Positions 12,571 to 24,030 of a DNA stretch of 64,000 nucleotides are shown one piece after another. The DNA lies in contig CM063108.1 in NCBI GenBank assembly GCA_031841125.1, positions 3,916,183 to 3,980,182 of the forward strand, written 5' to 3'. The position numbers were made by a program, and so were the translations under genes. The notes beneath the pieces are model-generated. The model was not told the DNA's origin. It was given only the letters and a program-made list of their open reading frames with translations, and did no database searches. This stretch comes from Acanthococcus lagerstroemiae. Taxonomy: Eukaryota > Arthropoda > Insecta > Hemiptera > Eriococcidae. How positions within the stretch are numbered: the first letter of the stretch is position 1; every line of letters begins with the position of its first letter.

Positions 12571-13320
12571 CAAAATGAAAAAGAGAGAGGGTCTATAGTT
12601 AGATGAGGTCTATAGTAGATGATTACTCGTAAGAAGTGAAATAGTATCACGTAAAAAGAATTTTATTTGAATGCTAAACTTTATTTCAGACTATATTTTA
12701 AATGAACTTTTATTTTTGGTAAATTACATCCAAATCTGAAGGGGCACCGAACAGCTCAGATTTGGCGCGAGTCGCGTCATGGCATCGCCCTCTTTTGACT
12801 CTATTTGTGCAAATTTACTTCACTAATAAAGCGGGAGTAATCTCGCAAAGTGTTTCCAGTTATAGTCTCCCTCGAAAGTCTTATGATGGCAAGTTGCCTC
12901 ACTGCTCCTTCCCGTCACACTAGCAATAGGGCAAGGCGTTTCCTAATGCGGTTGAACTGTAGCAAATGGTGAGACGTCGAAATTCGCTCACTTGAGTACA
13001 TCTCAGTCTGCAGTGGAATTTTTGTGCGTACTTAATATTCTTATAATAGATTTGAACTACGAAGAATGCGCGGGCGTTTAACGACACAGTCGAAGACGAC
13101 TAGAGGAGTAAATACCGACATAGTACACGAAATCATCTTTTTCTATCCGAAGGTTCGTCACGCCGAATCGGAAGCCCAACGAATGGCCTGTAAATGTCAA
13201 TAGCGTCTTAGTCACGGAACTCCTTCGCTAATTCCAATAGTGTCCACCCTGGCGTAAGTTCCCGGCAGATGCCGAGAACTTTTGTCGTGGATGGGTGGTC
13301 GAGTGTGGATGTTTATAATA
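12571..13320. other. No gene recognised
   Basis: Mixed-composition intergenic DNA. I see no repeat, RNA gene or supported coding exon. Confidence 0.5.
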
Positions 13321-13572
13321 TGTGGTCTGTCAGGAAAAAAGGGACTTGAGCGCAAAAATGTAAATTTTACAGGAGAGCGGATAAACAAAATTGATAACGT
13401 TTTCACGTTACGGAGACACTCAACTTTGAAGACTTACAGCCGTTTGGGAAAATTTTTTACAATTTTTTCGACAACACCACGCGAAAGAGCGGCCAAAAAT
13501 TAGTGAGAAATAGTTGTTATCGCAAAAATGTTTTTTTTTGCGCTGAGGTCCCTTTCTTCCTGTCAGGCCACA
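13321..13572. mobile_element. Tc1/mariner-type MITE, 252 bp, about 40-bp inverted ends
   Basis: The left end reads TGTGGTCTGTCAGGAAAAAA, then GGGACTTGAGCGC. The right end, complemented, reads TGTGGCCTGACAGGAAGAAA, then GGGACCTCAGCGC. Both sides are flanked by TA (13,319-13,320 and 13,573-13,574). Inverted ends of about 40 bp with few mismatches and a TA duplication fit a non-autonomous Tc1/mariner derivative. The frames 13,212-13,503 over it are artefacts. Confidence 0.83.
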
Positions 13573-14980
13573 TATCCAAGAAAAGTTACAATGAAGCGTA
13601 AAAGCTGAAAGTCACATTTGTAAGGGAGGGGGTAATGAAGCTATGAATATAGGGCGTGTGGGTCTTTCCGGAATATTTTTGTGGGGTAATTTTCAAAGCA
13701 GGTACCAGGTAAGTGCCACTAGCCAATTCCATTTATAATATTGATTCTAAAATGATGTAATAAATTCATAAGGAAGTTCCTGCCCTTCTGATTCACTTTT
13801 CCTTGTTATACTTGTCAATCTTGAAAATCAGTCGACAAAATCGCAATATTGTTGAGTTTTCAGTGGACATTCTCTGTCATAGTTTACTTACTACTTAGCT
13901 TTACGTTAGATTACGTAACTATTATTATATATTCTCGCGAGTATGAAATTAAGAAGTCGTGAACGAAAGGTCGACTGAGATTGTTTGAGAGAATAGAATG
14001 TGACTTCGATAGTTGACATCGTTTCTGAAGACTGATACACAACGTATGTGGTGTTAAAACGTTCAGGTGTCTTGCCAACGATAAACTGTTAGACTAGGTA
14101 CAGTTCAGTGAGACTGTTATGACACGGTGACGTTCTGGGATGGTCACAGTTGTAGGCTGACGTATGAGCTGTAGAAGCGGTTGGTTTGGAATGATCTTAT
14201 TTGGGAAGCCATGGAATGGTCTGTGATGGCACTATAACCGGGTACGGAGTATTTTCTCCAGGCTGCTCACTGCACGTCATAGCTGGCATGGAAGGAGCTG
14301 CTTGCATGTGCCTTCGTGCTGAAAACGACCCTTCGCCTTATTTCACGACTCTGAAGAGGAAATATGCTGCGTGCTTTTACTGCAAAATGGGTTTCTAACT
14401 TACAGCTGAACTATAGAGCAGACTACTTGAAGGAGGTTAAGTGAGAACTAATCCGACTGGTCAGGTCAAACTGGTGTATCGTCTACAGAGACTGATGCGT
14501 TCAGACTCATTGTACGCTGGGGACAATATCAAGTTCGCCCCTATGTGCCTGGGGCGGATGGACAGGTTTGCTGATAAACATTGTAGGCCGATGGTGCTAC
14601 GGTTAATGTGTTCAGAGACATTGCTAAGAGTTACTGATACTGCAGAGAGGCAGTAGTCAATTACAGTTGATATTGGTTGTTGAGGCTGCAGTGGCAGTGG
14701 TCAACGACAATAGTGCACCTGCACCTGAAGTATAAGAGGGCTGAGCACCCTGGAGTCGAAGTTACTGAGAAGGTAACTGGAGGAGAACTGAAGATGAACT
14801 GAATCAGTCTTCTGAACTACATGGTTAAAGAGATTAGGAACTGAGCGTGAGCCTAACTTTAGATATCAGGCCATGTTTAGAAACCGTTTTACCATGATGA
14901 AACTTCAAAGAAAATCGATCCATTAGTTGTCTTACACACTTTTGCACATCTGGTGACCTGCTGCCGGTCATTTACACCTT
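13573..14980. other. No gene recognised
   Basis: The 13.95-14.9 kb part has many short phrases such as GTTACTGA, CACAGTT and GAGACTG, suggesting an old simple or tandem sequence. I cannot define a unit. Open frames at 14,201-14,656 have no recognisable family. Confidence 0.45.
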
Positions 14981-14989
14981 AAGGCTTTG

Positions 14990-15340
14990 AAAAACACGAA
15001 AATATTGAGTTCCCAACGGCGTATTACATCAGCGGCGATGCGGTCTCGTGTACCGAGTATCGTGACACCGAGAGCCTCGGCCAACGGTGAGGGTGACACG
15101 CTGACATCCCTATCTCGATCCCGTCTCCACATACCCTTACCCGAAAAGGCGAACATATTGGACGGAGGACGAAGACGAGCGAAGTCGCATTAACCTGGTG
15201 CTCGCTGGATGCCACTGATCGGCCGCAGGTAGGACGAAGTAAACAAGCGTGTACTCGACTCGTCAGCGCGGCGCGCCAGCCGGCGTCCCCGGTAGCACGT
15301 GCTCGCTGCGGCGCAGAAACGCAGGCGTCGAATGCGTCCA
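14990..15340. promoter_or_regulatory. GC/CpG-rich island, possible promoter or 5' exon
   Basis: This stretch stands out from its surroundings by dense CpG (for example CAGCGCGGCGCGCCAGCCGG near 15,265 and CGGCGATGCGG near 15,034). Overlapping frames on both strands are a side effect of the composition. A promoter or first exon of a host gene is plausible, but no start-plus-donor structure can be fixed, so the role is an inference. Confidence 0.3.
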
Positions 15341-16758
15341 AGTAAGCAACAATAAGGTTTCCAGTGTTCGCTGTTAAGATACAAAATCTTGAATTTACCG
15401 TTCATTTCGAATATACGCGTAATAAGGTGATCTCGTGAACGCTTTACGCATTTGCTCGCGAACTTGTTCGTAATCGTTAATCGTTGCATAAACTGTTTAT
15501 CGCATTTCGTATTAGTTGCAAAAGTTTCAATTTGTGCACCAGCAACTGTTTCCTGTTTCCGGATAATTCGGTGAGTTTCGTGTTATCGTTTTTTCCCGCA
15601 ATTCGAGAAAGTACTTTGTGTTTTTCAAGTAGTTCAAACTTCAAATTGTTGCATTTCCGAAAACTGTTTGCCGTTCATTATTCGAAGCAGTTTCGTACTT
15701 GGTCGACGGTAATTCTCTCCAGTTTTCTAAAAATTTTGACGTTGTCCACAGTGTAAAACTATGGAATTACGAATAGTGCAGAGGCCTTGAAATGTACCAG
15801 CAGCTGAGATATATCTGGTGGCGTCAGAACGAGAGGGAGTACGGCTGTACATTGCAAAAAATCGCGGGGAAGAAAGCAAAGAATCATTTGGCTTCCCTCC
15901 TCCCCCAAAAGAAAGAAAAAAAAAGAAGAAAACAGTAAAAAAACTGGCAAATCATTCAGGACGTTGATAAAGAAGTGCCTTAGGAGATTTCCAAGACGAG
16001 ACTTACACAATTTTTTTCCTACTCCGCTTTTGAGAACCTTCCTTTTTTATTATTGAATCAAAGTCTTGTAACTTCGTTCCCCTGTAAAAAACTTTCCGAC
16101 GCCACTAAGCATAATGCGTTGTTCTGTAAATATACCTAAGCAGCTAAAAGAGTGACAACGACTGCCTAGTTTCATTGGAATATGGAGAAATCAAATCCAA
16201 CAGAACAAAAGTAGGAAGAATCGAATACCATAATTCTTAGAAGTAAGGCTTTGGGTATTATTTTTGAAAGTTTCGAATTATTTGAAAACTTAGCAAATTA
16301 AATCTGACATTCGGAGACTCTTAGAGTTTTTTAAAATTTTAAATCTAATGTGCCGGGTAGGCACCCAGCAATACGAATAATGATTTATTTTATCATAAAG
16401 CCAAATTCAGTATGTTTATTAGGGTGATAGCAATGTTCAAACATTTGAGAGCTCAGTGGATTGCTGTTCCATTTGATGGAAAAGTAAGCCCTTACGAATT
16501 TCAATCTGATTGGATAACAGAAGGCGCTTCGACCTCCCCTTGCCTCGTCACATGAAAAAACACGTTCGGCTTGATATTTTTAAGAAAATTTTTTCCCCAC
16601 CCTCGACGGTGCTAGGAACAATTTACATATTTGTAAATTATATAATACGTCAATTGAATACAATATAGATTGACTCGGGCGATACAGGTCAATTACCTCG
16701 GGAAATAGTTTCAAAAATAAGTGGAGAGGTAAGGGAGGTAAAATTCGAAATAGGTAGT
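15341..16758. other. No gene recognised
   Basis: Intergenic DNA with a purine-rich tract near 15,905-15,945. Sequences near 15,820 and 16,095 (GGTGGCGTCAGAA and TTCCGACGCCACTA) look like opposing ends of an old inverted-repeat element, but no duplication supports it. Confidence 0.4.
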
Positions 16759-17028
16759 CAGGACCGGATTTAGTATTTTGCCACTTGTACGCAAAATTAT
16801 TTTTGCCGTCCCGCATCCGTGTTTTTTAGCATTAGCGAGGGCGGGGGAGGGGGTGATATGAAGTTGAAAGTTATGAAAAAAGATAACACCAGAAAATGTT
16901 TTGCTTGTTGAAATGGTACCTCCCTCCCCGCTGAGAAAAAAGCGTTCGATGACAATTTTTTCGCCCACCTCACCCATAGTGATGACTTTGCAAGTTGCCT
17001 CGTTTGCCTGCTGAGAAATCCAACCCTG
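16759..17028. mobile_element. hAT-type MITE, 270 bp
   Basis: Left end CAGGACCGGATTTAG and right end (complement) CAGGGTTGGATTTC are inverted. The flanking octamers TAGGTAGT (16,751-16,758) and ATGGTAGT (17,029-17,036) agree at 6 of 8 positions, as expected for an old hAT 8-bp duplication. It resembles the copy at 41,047-41,236 in its first 25 bases (CCGG-TTTA-TTTTGCC). No transposase inside. Confidence 0.65.
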
Positions 17029-17119
17029 ATGGTAGTCGATACACAGATTTTCGATTTTGAAGAATACTTTTGGATTCTACCCCTTCGGGGTTCCACCAAA
17101 GAAGTCCTGTCTCACTATA

Positions 17120-17253
17120 CCCGATGCGCAATCAGTTATACCCTCTGGTTACCCAGTTACCCGCGGAAAAGTTACCCATTTGTTACCCTCGAATTACCAT
17201 CAGATTACCGTGTTACCCTTTAGTTAGTAACTTGTGGGATTTTGCGCATCGGG
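17120..17253 (+). mobile_element. GTTACCC-rich TA-flanked MITE, monomer
   Basis: Ends are CCCGATGCGCAA and TTGCGCATCGGG, perfect inverted 12-mers, flanked on both sides by TA (17,118-17,119; 17,254-17,255). The interior is largely GTTACCC/TTACCC heptamers with a conserved GCGGAAAAGTTACCC block and a GGGATTTTGCGC right shoulder. Related copies lie at 22,873-23,145, 24,031-24,273 and 60,326-60,552. Non-coding. Confidence 0.85.
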
Positions 17254-17284
17254 TACTGGGCGTTGTGATTAAATAATGGTCGTT

Positions 17285-18150
17285 ATATTGAAACTAAATT
17301 CAATCTCTAGGTTTTCGAGGTCACTGAATTCAATTTTAAAGGCGCTTTTTGAGGCCAGCCTACTAGGTCCCCACCAAAGGGAGTTTCGGTTAAATCATGA
17401 GAATTCAATCGAGACTGTATTCTATTATAAGTTTTCAAAGTCACTTAATTCAATTTTGAAGATAAATTTTAGATCAAATATACTGAGTTCCCACCTGACC
17501 AATTCTATTAAGATTAAATTTAATATTAATATTAATTAATCTAACTTTTATTATAATAAATTTAAACTTTAATTTAATTAATTTTATTAATATAAATTTT
17601 ATTTTAATTATATGAATTAATAGGGGGTCTCTGCTGAATTATAATCATTATTTTGAGGCGGAGAAGATTCACCGCAGCGCTTAGCGTTGCTGAATTTAAT
17701 TCGGTGAGTATATTTTAGATCTAGTCTCCTGCTGATAAGCTACCAAAAGGGGTAAGAACTCAAAATAATGACAATTATTTAGCTGAAACCTTCATTGGTG
17801 GGGTCCCAATGAGTCAGATTCGAAACTGCTTTCAAAATTGAATTCTGCTACCGCGCAAACCTAGAAACTGAATATGATCGATACGATGACCAATATTTAA
17901 GTGGTACCTATCCCCTTCGATGAAATCAAAACCTTATGTGGATATATACTAATGGGTTAGATTCGGAAATCGTCTTCAACACGGAATTCAATAATATCGA
18001 AAACCTATAAATTGAATATTATTCAATCATAATGACCATCATTTAGCCATAATCCTTACAAATCAGAACCTTTTTGGTGGATCCCTAATGGATGGGGTTC
18101 AAAAAGTTATCCTCAAAGTCGAATTCAGCGATATCGAAAACCTATACTAT
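17285..18150. repeat. Degenerate tandem repeat, about 130-150 bp unit, with strand switch
   Basis: Units near 17,310, 17,430 and 17,690 read (TT)TTCGAGGTCACTGAATTCAATTTTGAAG. From about 17,820 the complementary sense appears (GAAATCGTCTTCAACACGGAATTCAATAATATCGAAAACCTAT, in diverged forms), with units near 17,830, 17,965 and 18,100. Between them is a very AT-rich block (17,510-17,620). The core matches arrays at 5.8-6.2 kb and 57.96-58.2 kb. Confidence 0.55.
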
Positions 18151-18527
18151 ATACAATGACCACCATTACCACAAATTATTTTCCCCCGCTCCCACAAAAA
18201 TTTTCCGACGTCCTTGTAAATCACTATTTCAGTAACTGTTGGTGTGTTTAAGCCTATGATATTTTATTACGACTTCAGACTTGCATGACTTATCCTGCGG
18301 GATCAATCGATACTCAACTAATATCATATACATTATTAGTGTCTAAATTTATCCGTTCCCAGAACCCTCAAGGGTCGAAGAAAATAATTTCCTTTAAAAC
18401 ATGTCAAAACCTGATCTTTTTTTTTCATAAGAAAAGATGGAGGGCAAGGTCGGGCGCCGTATGTTAATAAGCATTAAATGGAACAACAATCGACCAAATT
18501 CCTACAAACTAAACCTTTTCTTGAAAA

Positions 18528-18771
18528 CAGTGGCGTAGCCAAGGGGAGATTAGGGGGATGGACCCCCTCCCCTTGAGATGAGAATTTTTTATATGCTGGC
18601 AGTATCACAGTAAATGCGCAAAATGAAATTTAAATTCAGATGTATAATAATTGAAGTTGAAAAGCACAACATACTGGTTCGTCAGTGTAAAAACATACAG
18701 TTCATATTAGGTGTAACCCCTAAAATTTTGCTAATCCCCCCTCCCTTGGAAAAATCCTGGCTACGCCACTG
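18528..18771. mobile_element. hAT-type MITE, 244 bp, perfect 8-bp duplication
   Basis: The left end CAGTGGCGTAGCCA and right end TGGCTACGCCACTG are perfect inverted repeats. They are flanked by the exact octamer CTTGAAAA (18,520-18,527 and 18,772-18,779). A C/G-run shoulder (GGGGGATGGACCCC at the left, TAATCCCCCCTCCC at the right) extends the symmetry. No coding capacity; the frame at 18,614-18,799 lies inside it. Confidence 0.92.
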
Positions 18772-18779
18772 CTTGAAAA

Positions 18780-21700
18780 CCAGCATAATTTTCAACTGAT
18801 TTTGCGCAACTATAAAGCTGATCGGCTGTAACTATATTCTGCTTCTTGTACTAGGTCATTGACCGCATTAGGGACTTAGGAGTCATTGTAGATAGAAAAT
18901 TAACTCACAAGAATCAAGTTAGGTACGTGTATCATAGTGACGATTAATATATGGATTAATTTATTCAGTTTCAATGCAAACTTTAATTTTTGTTATTCTA
19001 TTTTCTTTTTTTCATTTATTTTCAATTTTCTTGTACTTATGATCACTAAAAGCAGTAACTGTTCCTTAACCCGTTTATAATTAGTTTACTCATTTACTTT
19101 TCCGCTGTTGTTGGAGTTTATAGCTGGGACTTTAACGTAGTCGGAGTTGGAGCTAATTTTCTGGGGCTTCGTATCCTCTGCGTTTTCCCTCTCATTTCAC
19201 CAACCATCAAGTTGGGTTGAATTTAAAGTAGTTTTCAACTTTCTTAGCGGGTTCAAAAGGTGGAGGGACTCAAAAAGAGGCTAGTAAGACTCCGTACATT
19301 CTAAACTAATCATATCTCTCCGAGCGTGATTCTAAGCGCAAGTCTGAAATCGTAATAAAATATCATAGGCTTAAATACCCCAACAGTTACTAAAATAGTG
19401 ATTTACAGTGACGTCGGAAGATTTTTGGGTGGGGGGGGGGAGAAGTAAAAAAAATGTAGGTTGATACATGAAAGAGAAAAAAAGGTTTTCTTATTTCTCA
19501 AAAGTGGAGGTAACAAGCGAAAACTCGTAAAAAAATCTTGTGAATTTCCAAAAATCTCGTAAATTTGGTTTCTGAATTCTCTCAAGACGCTTTCTTATTA
19601 ACTGCCTACACAATTTTTAATTTTCTGTACATCCTTCCCCATTTCCTAAGGAATACAATGTACACCCGTACCGACGAAGCTGGTTATTCACCTTTTCGGT
19701 ATCACCCCACTCCCCTTCGAAATGTTTGGTTTTATGAACAAATTAGTTCTTAGAACCAGCAAATAAGGGAAGAAGAATTCGTTTTTCACTTTTTTAATCT
19801 CCTCCTCTTTCTTTAACATTTTTCCTTGGTTAAAAGCCAGTGTTACATCTGTTGAACTATGGGCAATTCGATTATTACAAAATGAATGGCAGTCGCACCC
19901 TTTTACAGATATTTTTAAAAAAATGCCGAATCTGTAGGTAATTCTTTTTCATTTTATAACGGTTTTTCTTAGTTTCCTTCGAAGCAGAATCGTGCGCCTC
20001 TTGGTGGGCTTCTTTCTGTTACATTTTTGTCTCCAGATAAATATTTCTACACCTCCCCCGCCGACCCCACGTATATATAACTTTTTATTCAAGTTTATTA
20101 GCCTTTTTCACCGTTTTACCTCGATACCCAGACTTTTTCCTTCTCATAATACGAGTTCGATGACACGAAATTTACGACAACTTTTCCAGGATCTGTGCAC
20201 GTCGAAAGCTACGCACGTATGGATTACCGTCGCATCTGTGACACGAATAATTCCGCAGCTACTCTTTTTTTTAATTTTTTCCCCCCGATACGCTATATAC
20301 CTACAAGGGTACGAATCGAAAACAAGAAATGGACATGTGTACGTCCACATATTCGGCGCACGAAAGCGATTTTTAATAATTTTGGGTAACATTACAGTCA
20401 TCGGGGAAGAGATTTTAGAAGTTGATCGAACGCGGAAAAATTTCAATATGTAAGGCCAATGACCAGCGGCGCGAAGTTCGAGAAAATTTCGATAGCCCTT
20501 GTCTCGCCTTGAGGCCCTGCCCGGATTTGATGCCAAGCATCATTTAAGAAATTCAGGATGCAACGCTTCTGCAATTAACGCGTATAATTATTTTTTGTTT
20601 ACTTTCGGTTTATTTTGAGTGAATTGCAATGCGACTTCACTGTGTTTGCATTTTTAATGCCTTCATTAAGGACGAGGCGATGCGATGCTACGATTAACCA
20701 GACGATCTGCTTTATTTACGAGGTTCTTTTTGTATAGTAGATGAACTATACAACTCGGCTGTGTAAATTTACATTTCACTGTTGATGTTTACACTTTTTT
20801 GTACAATTCTGTATCCTAAAGAGAAGAGTGGACCGAAAAAAGACCGAGTAGAGACACGTTACTGGCACAGCAGTGGGATCCGTGTAAAAAGAGTTGAATA
20901 GGTCTAAATGATTCTGAGCTAGCGGTTCTCAAACTGTTTTGCCGACGGGGCCCTTTTGAAGCGGTAAACTTTTCGCGGTGCCCAACGAGCGCAAACAAAG
21001 AAGCCTTGGAGCTTAGCTCCCCACGTCCTCAGAAGGTTCCCTCCCCCCAAATACTCAGAAATCTCTGAAAGAAACTGAAAAATTACGCGAGTGAAAGAAT
21101 ATCTAGAATTTTATTGATAGTTGTAGGCCCTCCATGGTTTAATGAAGAACGTAAAATAATATCAGTTATTGTTAAATGCTTCTGGATGGCAAACGGTGAC
21201 GCAAAATACATTCTAGAGATCACTACTTAACGATTCATGACCAATCATACTCGTATAGCTTCATTTAAGCAAAATGAATACCTGCATGTGTAGAGAGCCA
21301 GCGACCAACTTGATAATGTTAAGGTAATAGTGGTGGTAAACATATGGAGCTTTTTGATTGGTCGTGATTGGTTGCGGAATTGCCACAGTGGCAGTCTATT
21401 AGGTGGTACTCGAGAAACTGCAATTATGGCGATTCTGCGTCGTCGCTTGTCAGTTGGGATAAATAAGTTCATAGTCTAGTACATGTTTCGGACATCCTCG
21501 TGGAAAGTCCAAAATCGAATAGGTATTCGTTCCCAGCCGTATAATTCCGCTACCTTCTTGACATCGGATAACATGCCTCTCTCTGGAAATTTCCAGAACA
21601 TCACCCTGTCACCGAATCTACGTTTCGTGTTCGACGACGCAGCACAAGCACACACAGTCGAGTACCACGAGCCATCTCTCATAGGTATTTCTGTCACCGC

Positions 21701-22289
21701 CGCCTCGGTTTGCCCATTTTTCAACATCGTTTTCGTACATATTGCTTCCAGTGCAAACAGAAAGTTTTCGCCATGTCGGAGACAGCGGGCTACCAGCAGC
21801 GTCGCCCACTCCGCCCACCTCAAAACAGAAAGTAAAAGAACACAACCCGCTCCTGCGAATCCTGCTGACCTTAAATACTCCGCGGTTGTTTCGATGTACG
21901 TGTATTTGATTCAGGTGCGTCATTCAATCGCAAAAACAAAGACAGTGAACTCGGCTAAGACAAACAAACCGTTGAACCAGAAAAAATATGTATGCGCCCG
22001 CCAGGTGAATTAAAAACGTGATAGCGCGTGAGTAAACTGCAAGATAAAAGATCGACAGGTTGTATTCTCTGTATGTTGGTTTGTCTAATAAAAGTGTCGA
22101 GGCGAATCGAATGGTCGCATTGAATCGAAATTCGAACCTATCCGCATGTTTCCATTGAAATAAGAAAACCGAAGATGAATAATTGACGAAGAACAGAAAC
22201 GTAGAAAAAAAGTGATTTAAATTAAATTTGCCAAGTGTGGAATAGTAGAGAGGCGTTCGCTATGTTTTCTGGAAAAGTGGCGATGGGCT
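18780..22289. other. No gene recognised
   Basis: Contains G10 near 19,430, a CAGTGACGTCGGAAGA hAT-like end at 19,408 without a partner, and an AGCGGTTCTCAAACTGTTTTG phrase near 20,923 like the start of other hAT elements. Overlapping frames at 19,992-20,536 and 21,476-22,013 occur on both strands and show no secure family. Confidence 0.45.
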
Positions 22290-22581
22290 CTTAGACCATA
22301 CACCAAAGATAGACCGCTAGCGCTTCATAAGAGCCCGTGTTATAGAGTGTGACCAACATCGCACTGCATGTGCATAAGTAGTAGTGTGTAAATGTGTATA
22401 AATGTAACCATCAGCTGATCATAAGCGGAATTAGATATTAGAAGCGCGGCGTGGAGGAAGGACCTCCGTCTTATAGGAAATACATTGATGGAAGGTCCTT
22501 TTTCTACGCAGCTATCACCTATCAGTGTTAGTCACAGGATTTTGTAAACATTAGCCGTCTATCTTTCCTGTATGGTCTAAG
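22290..22581. mobile_element. MITE, 292 bp, about 31-bp inverted ends, perfect 8-bp duplication
   Basis: The ends CTTAGACCATACACCAAAGA and (complement) CTTAGACCATACAGGAAAGA continue as TAGACCGCTA and TAGACGGCTA, giving about 30 bp with three mismatches. The octamer GATGGGCT flanks both sides exactly (22,282-22,289 and 22,582-22,589). An 8-bp duplication with about 30-bp ends that do not begin CAG would fit either a P-type or an atypical hAT transposase. The centre has a second hairpin (GGAAGGACCTCC and GGAAGGTCC). Non-coding. Confidence 0.88.
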
Positions 22582-22872
22582 GATGGGCTCCTCTGTAAAG
22601 AGATTAGGAAGAGAGGAAATGAAGGGTAGAGAATCGAAACTCATATTTGCCATTTTACTTCAAGGGCGCAAGTAGGCAAAATACTGTACTCGGGTGCCGG
22701 AATATCTTTGCTGCGCCTGTGAACGTGGAGTATGTTATACATATCGCACATTCACAGGTGCAGCAAAAATATTCCTGCACCCGTGTACAGTATTTTGCCT
22801 ATTTGCGCTGTTGGAAACGTCAACAAATTTTGGTGGTCAACTTTCTCATCTGCGTCAAGTTCTCTTCGTCAG

Positions 22873-23145
22873 CTCGATGCGCAATCAGTTACCTTCTAGC
22901 TATCCGCGGAAAAGTTGCCCTCAGATTACCCAGAAACCCATCCATTGCCCTTGGTTCTCCTTTAGTTACCCGGGTAACTGGCGGGATTTTGCGCATCCCA
23001 ATACGCAATCAGTTACCCTCTAATTACCTGCGGAAAAGTTACCCATTTGCAACCCTCGGTTACCCTCAGATTACCAAGAAGCCCGTCAGTTACCCTTGAT
23101 TCCCCTTTAGTTACCCGGGTAACGGGCGGGATTTTGTGCGTCGGG
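22873..23145 (+). mobile_element. GTTACCC-rich MITE, head-to-tail dimer
   Basis: Two units in the same orientation (about 22,873-23,000 and 23,001-23,145), each beginning xCGATGCGCAATCAGTTACC or a variant, with the GCGGAAAAGTTxCCC block, and ending GGCGGGATTTTGCGCATC or GTGCGTCGGG. Outer ends are diverged from the monomer at 17,120, and TA flanks are not clear here. Confidence 0.8.
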
Positions 23146-23171
23146 AGCTACACAACAGTTGTCAGAAGTAT

Positions 23172-23245
23172 CGCTCTTTGGCTGAGTGGTATCGCATCCC
23201 TTTCGTAGGTATCCTTGCAACGCGGATTCCATTTCCAGTACTGAA
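23172..23245 (+). other. Weak tRNA-like segment (possible tRNA pseudogene)
   Basis: TGGCTGAGTGGTATCGCAT resembles a tRNA box A with D-arm, and GGATTCCATTTCC about 45 bases later resembles a damaged box B. The acceptor ends do not pair well, so this is not a functional tRNA. Confidence 0.25.
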
Positions 23246-24030
23246 AAAGCTAGTGAACAGGTTTCGAACATTATAGTGAACCGAGTTGACCGCAATACGT
23301 AGTACAAATCGCGGTGGATAGATAATATGCTTTACGGTCTCCCACCAGTCCTGAAGAACAAGGCATTATACTCGCAGAACAGGTTGCCAGCAGGATCGGA
23401 AGAAGTGGTGCTGTGTTGTGTGTATCCTCTAACCCGTCAGCAAGCCCGTGAGTCACTTACTCAGATGAGAGAATTACCAGAAATGCAAACGTCTCCGTAT
23501 TAAGAAGGATGTACTCTAACGCAATAAAGGTTGAAAAAACAGTTGTAGACTACAGTCCATCTTCGGAAAACATTAGGTATTCTGTTTTGTTGTAACTGGG
23601 AAGGGTAAAATTTTTTATTTATTTATCATCAATTCTTTACAAGCGATATTTATGAATCCTTGCACAGCTACATCTAGGATTTCTTCAGAGAATACCGAAC
23701 ATTTCTTAAAAGAATGACTGAAAGACTAAAAGGAAAGATAAACTGCAGAAGGATCAGTGCAGAAGTTGCAGATTTGCGATATCTTCTTCGTAATTCTCGT
23801 ATATTATTATAGGGAAACTAGAGCGTTGAAAATCGTTTTTCAAAATCCTCTAACAGAACTAAGAAGAGAGAAAACTCAACTAAAATCGCTTATAGTAGCG
23901 CCGGATATCACAAGAGCAATCCTTTTGGCACTCGTGTTCGTGAAACAGAGGTCTACATGAGTATAAAGAACTGTCTGGGTGCTCAACGGTTCAAGTTATA
24001 TCAAGTCCTTATAAACAAGGAACATCCATA

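Noticed and set aside
15816..16107. Inverted-repeat element with GGTGGCGTC and GACGCCAC ends
   Set aside because: Only about 9 bp pair and no target duplication is present.
19992..20536. Frames of 153 and 130 residues on both strands
   Set aside because: Strong overlap on opposite strands, low-complexity composition and no motif; probably chance.
20921..21060. hAT element starting AGCGGTTCTCAAACTG
   Set aside because: The left-end phrase is convincing, but no inverted partner or octamer duplication was found.
21476..22013. Overlapping frames of 115 and 176 residues on opposite strands
   Set aside because: The minus frame (VCACAASSNTKRRFGDRVMF, WKFP) faintly resembles the front of a THAP zinc finger, but the required downstream Cys/His residues are absent and there is no splice support.
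23172..23245. Functional tRNA gene
   Set aside because: Box A-like and box B-like segments exist, but acceptor and anticodon stems do not pair.
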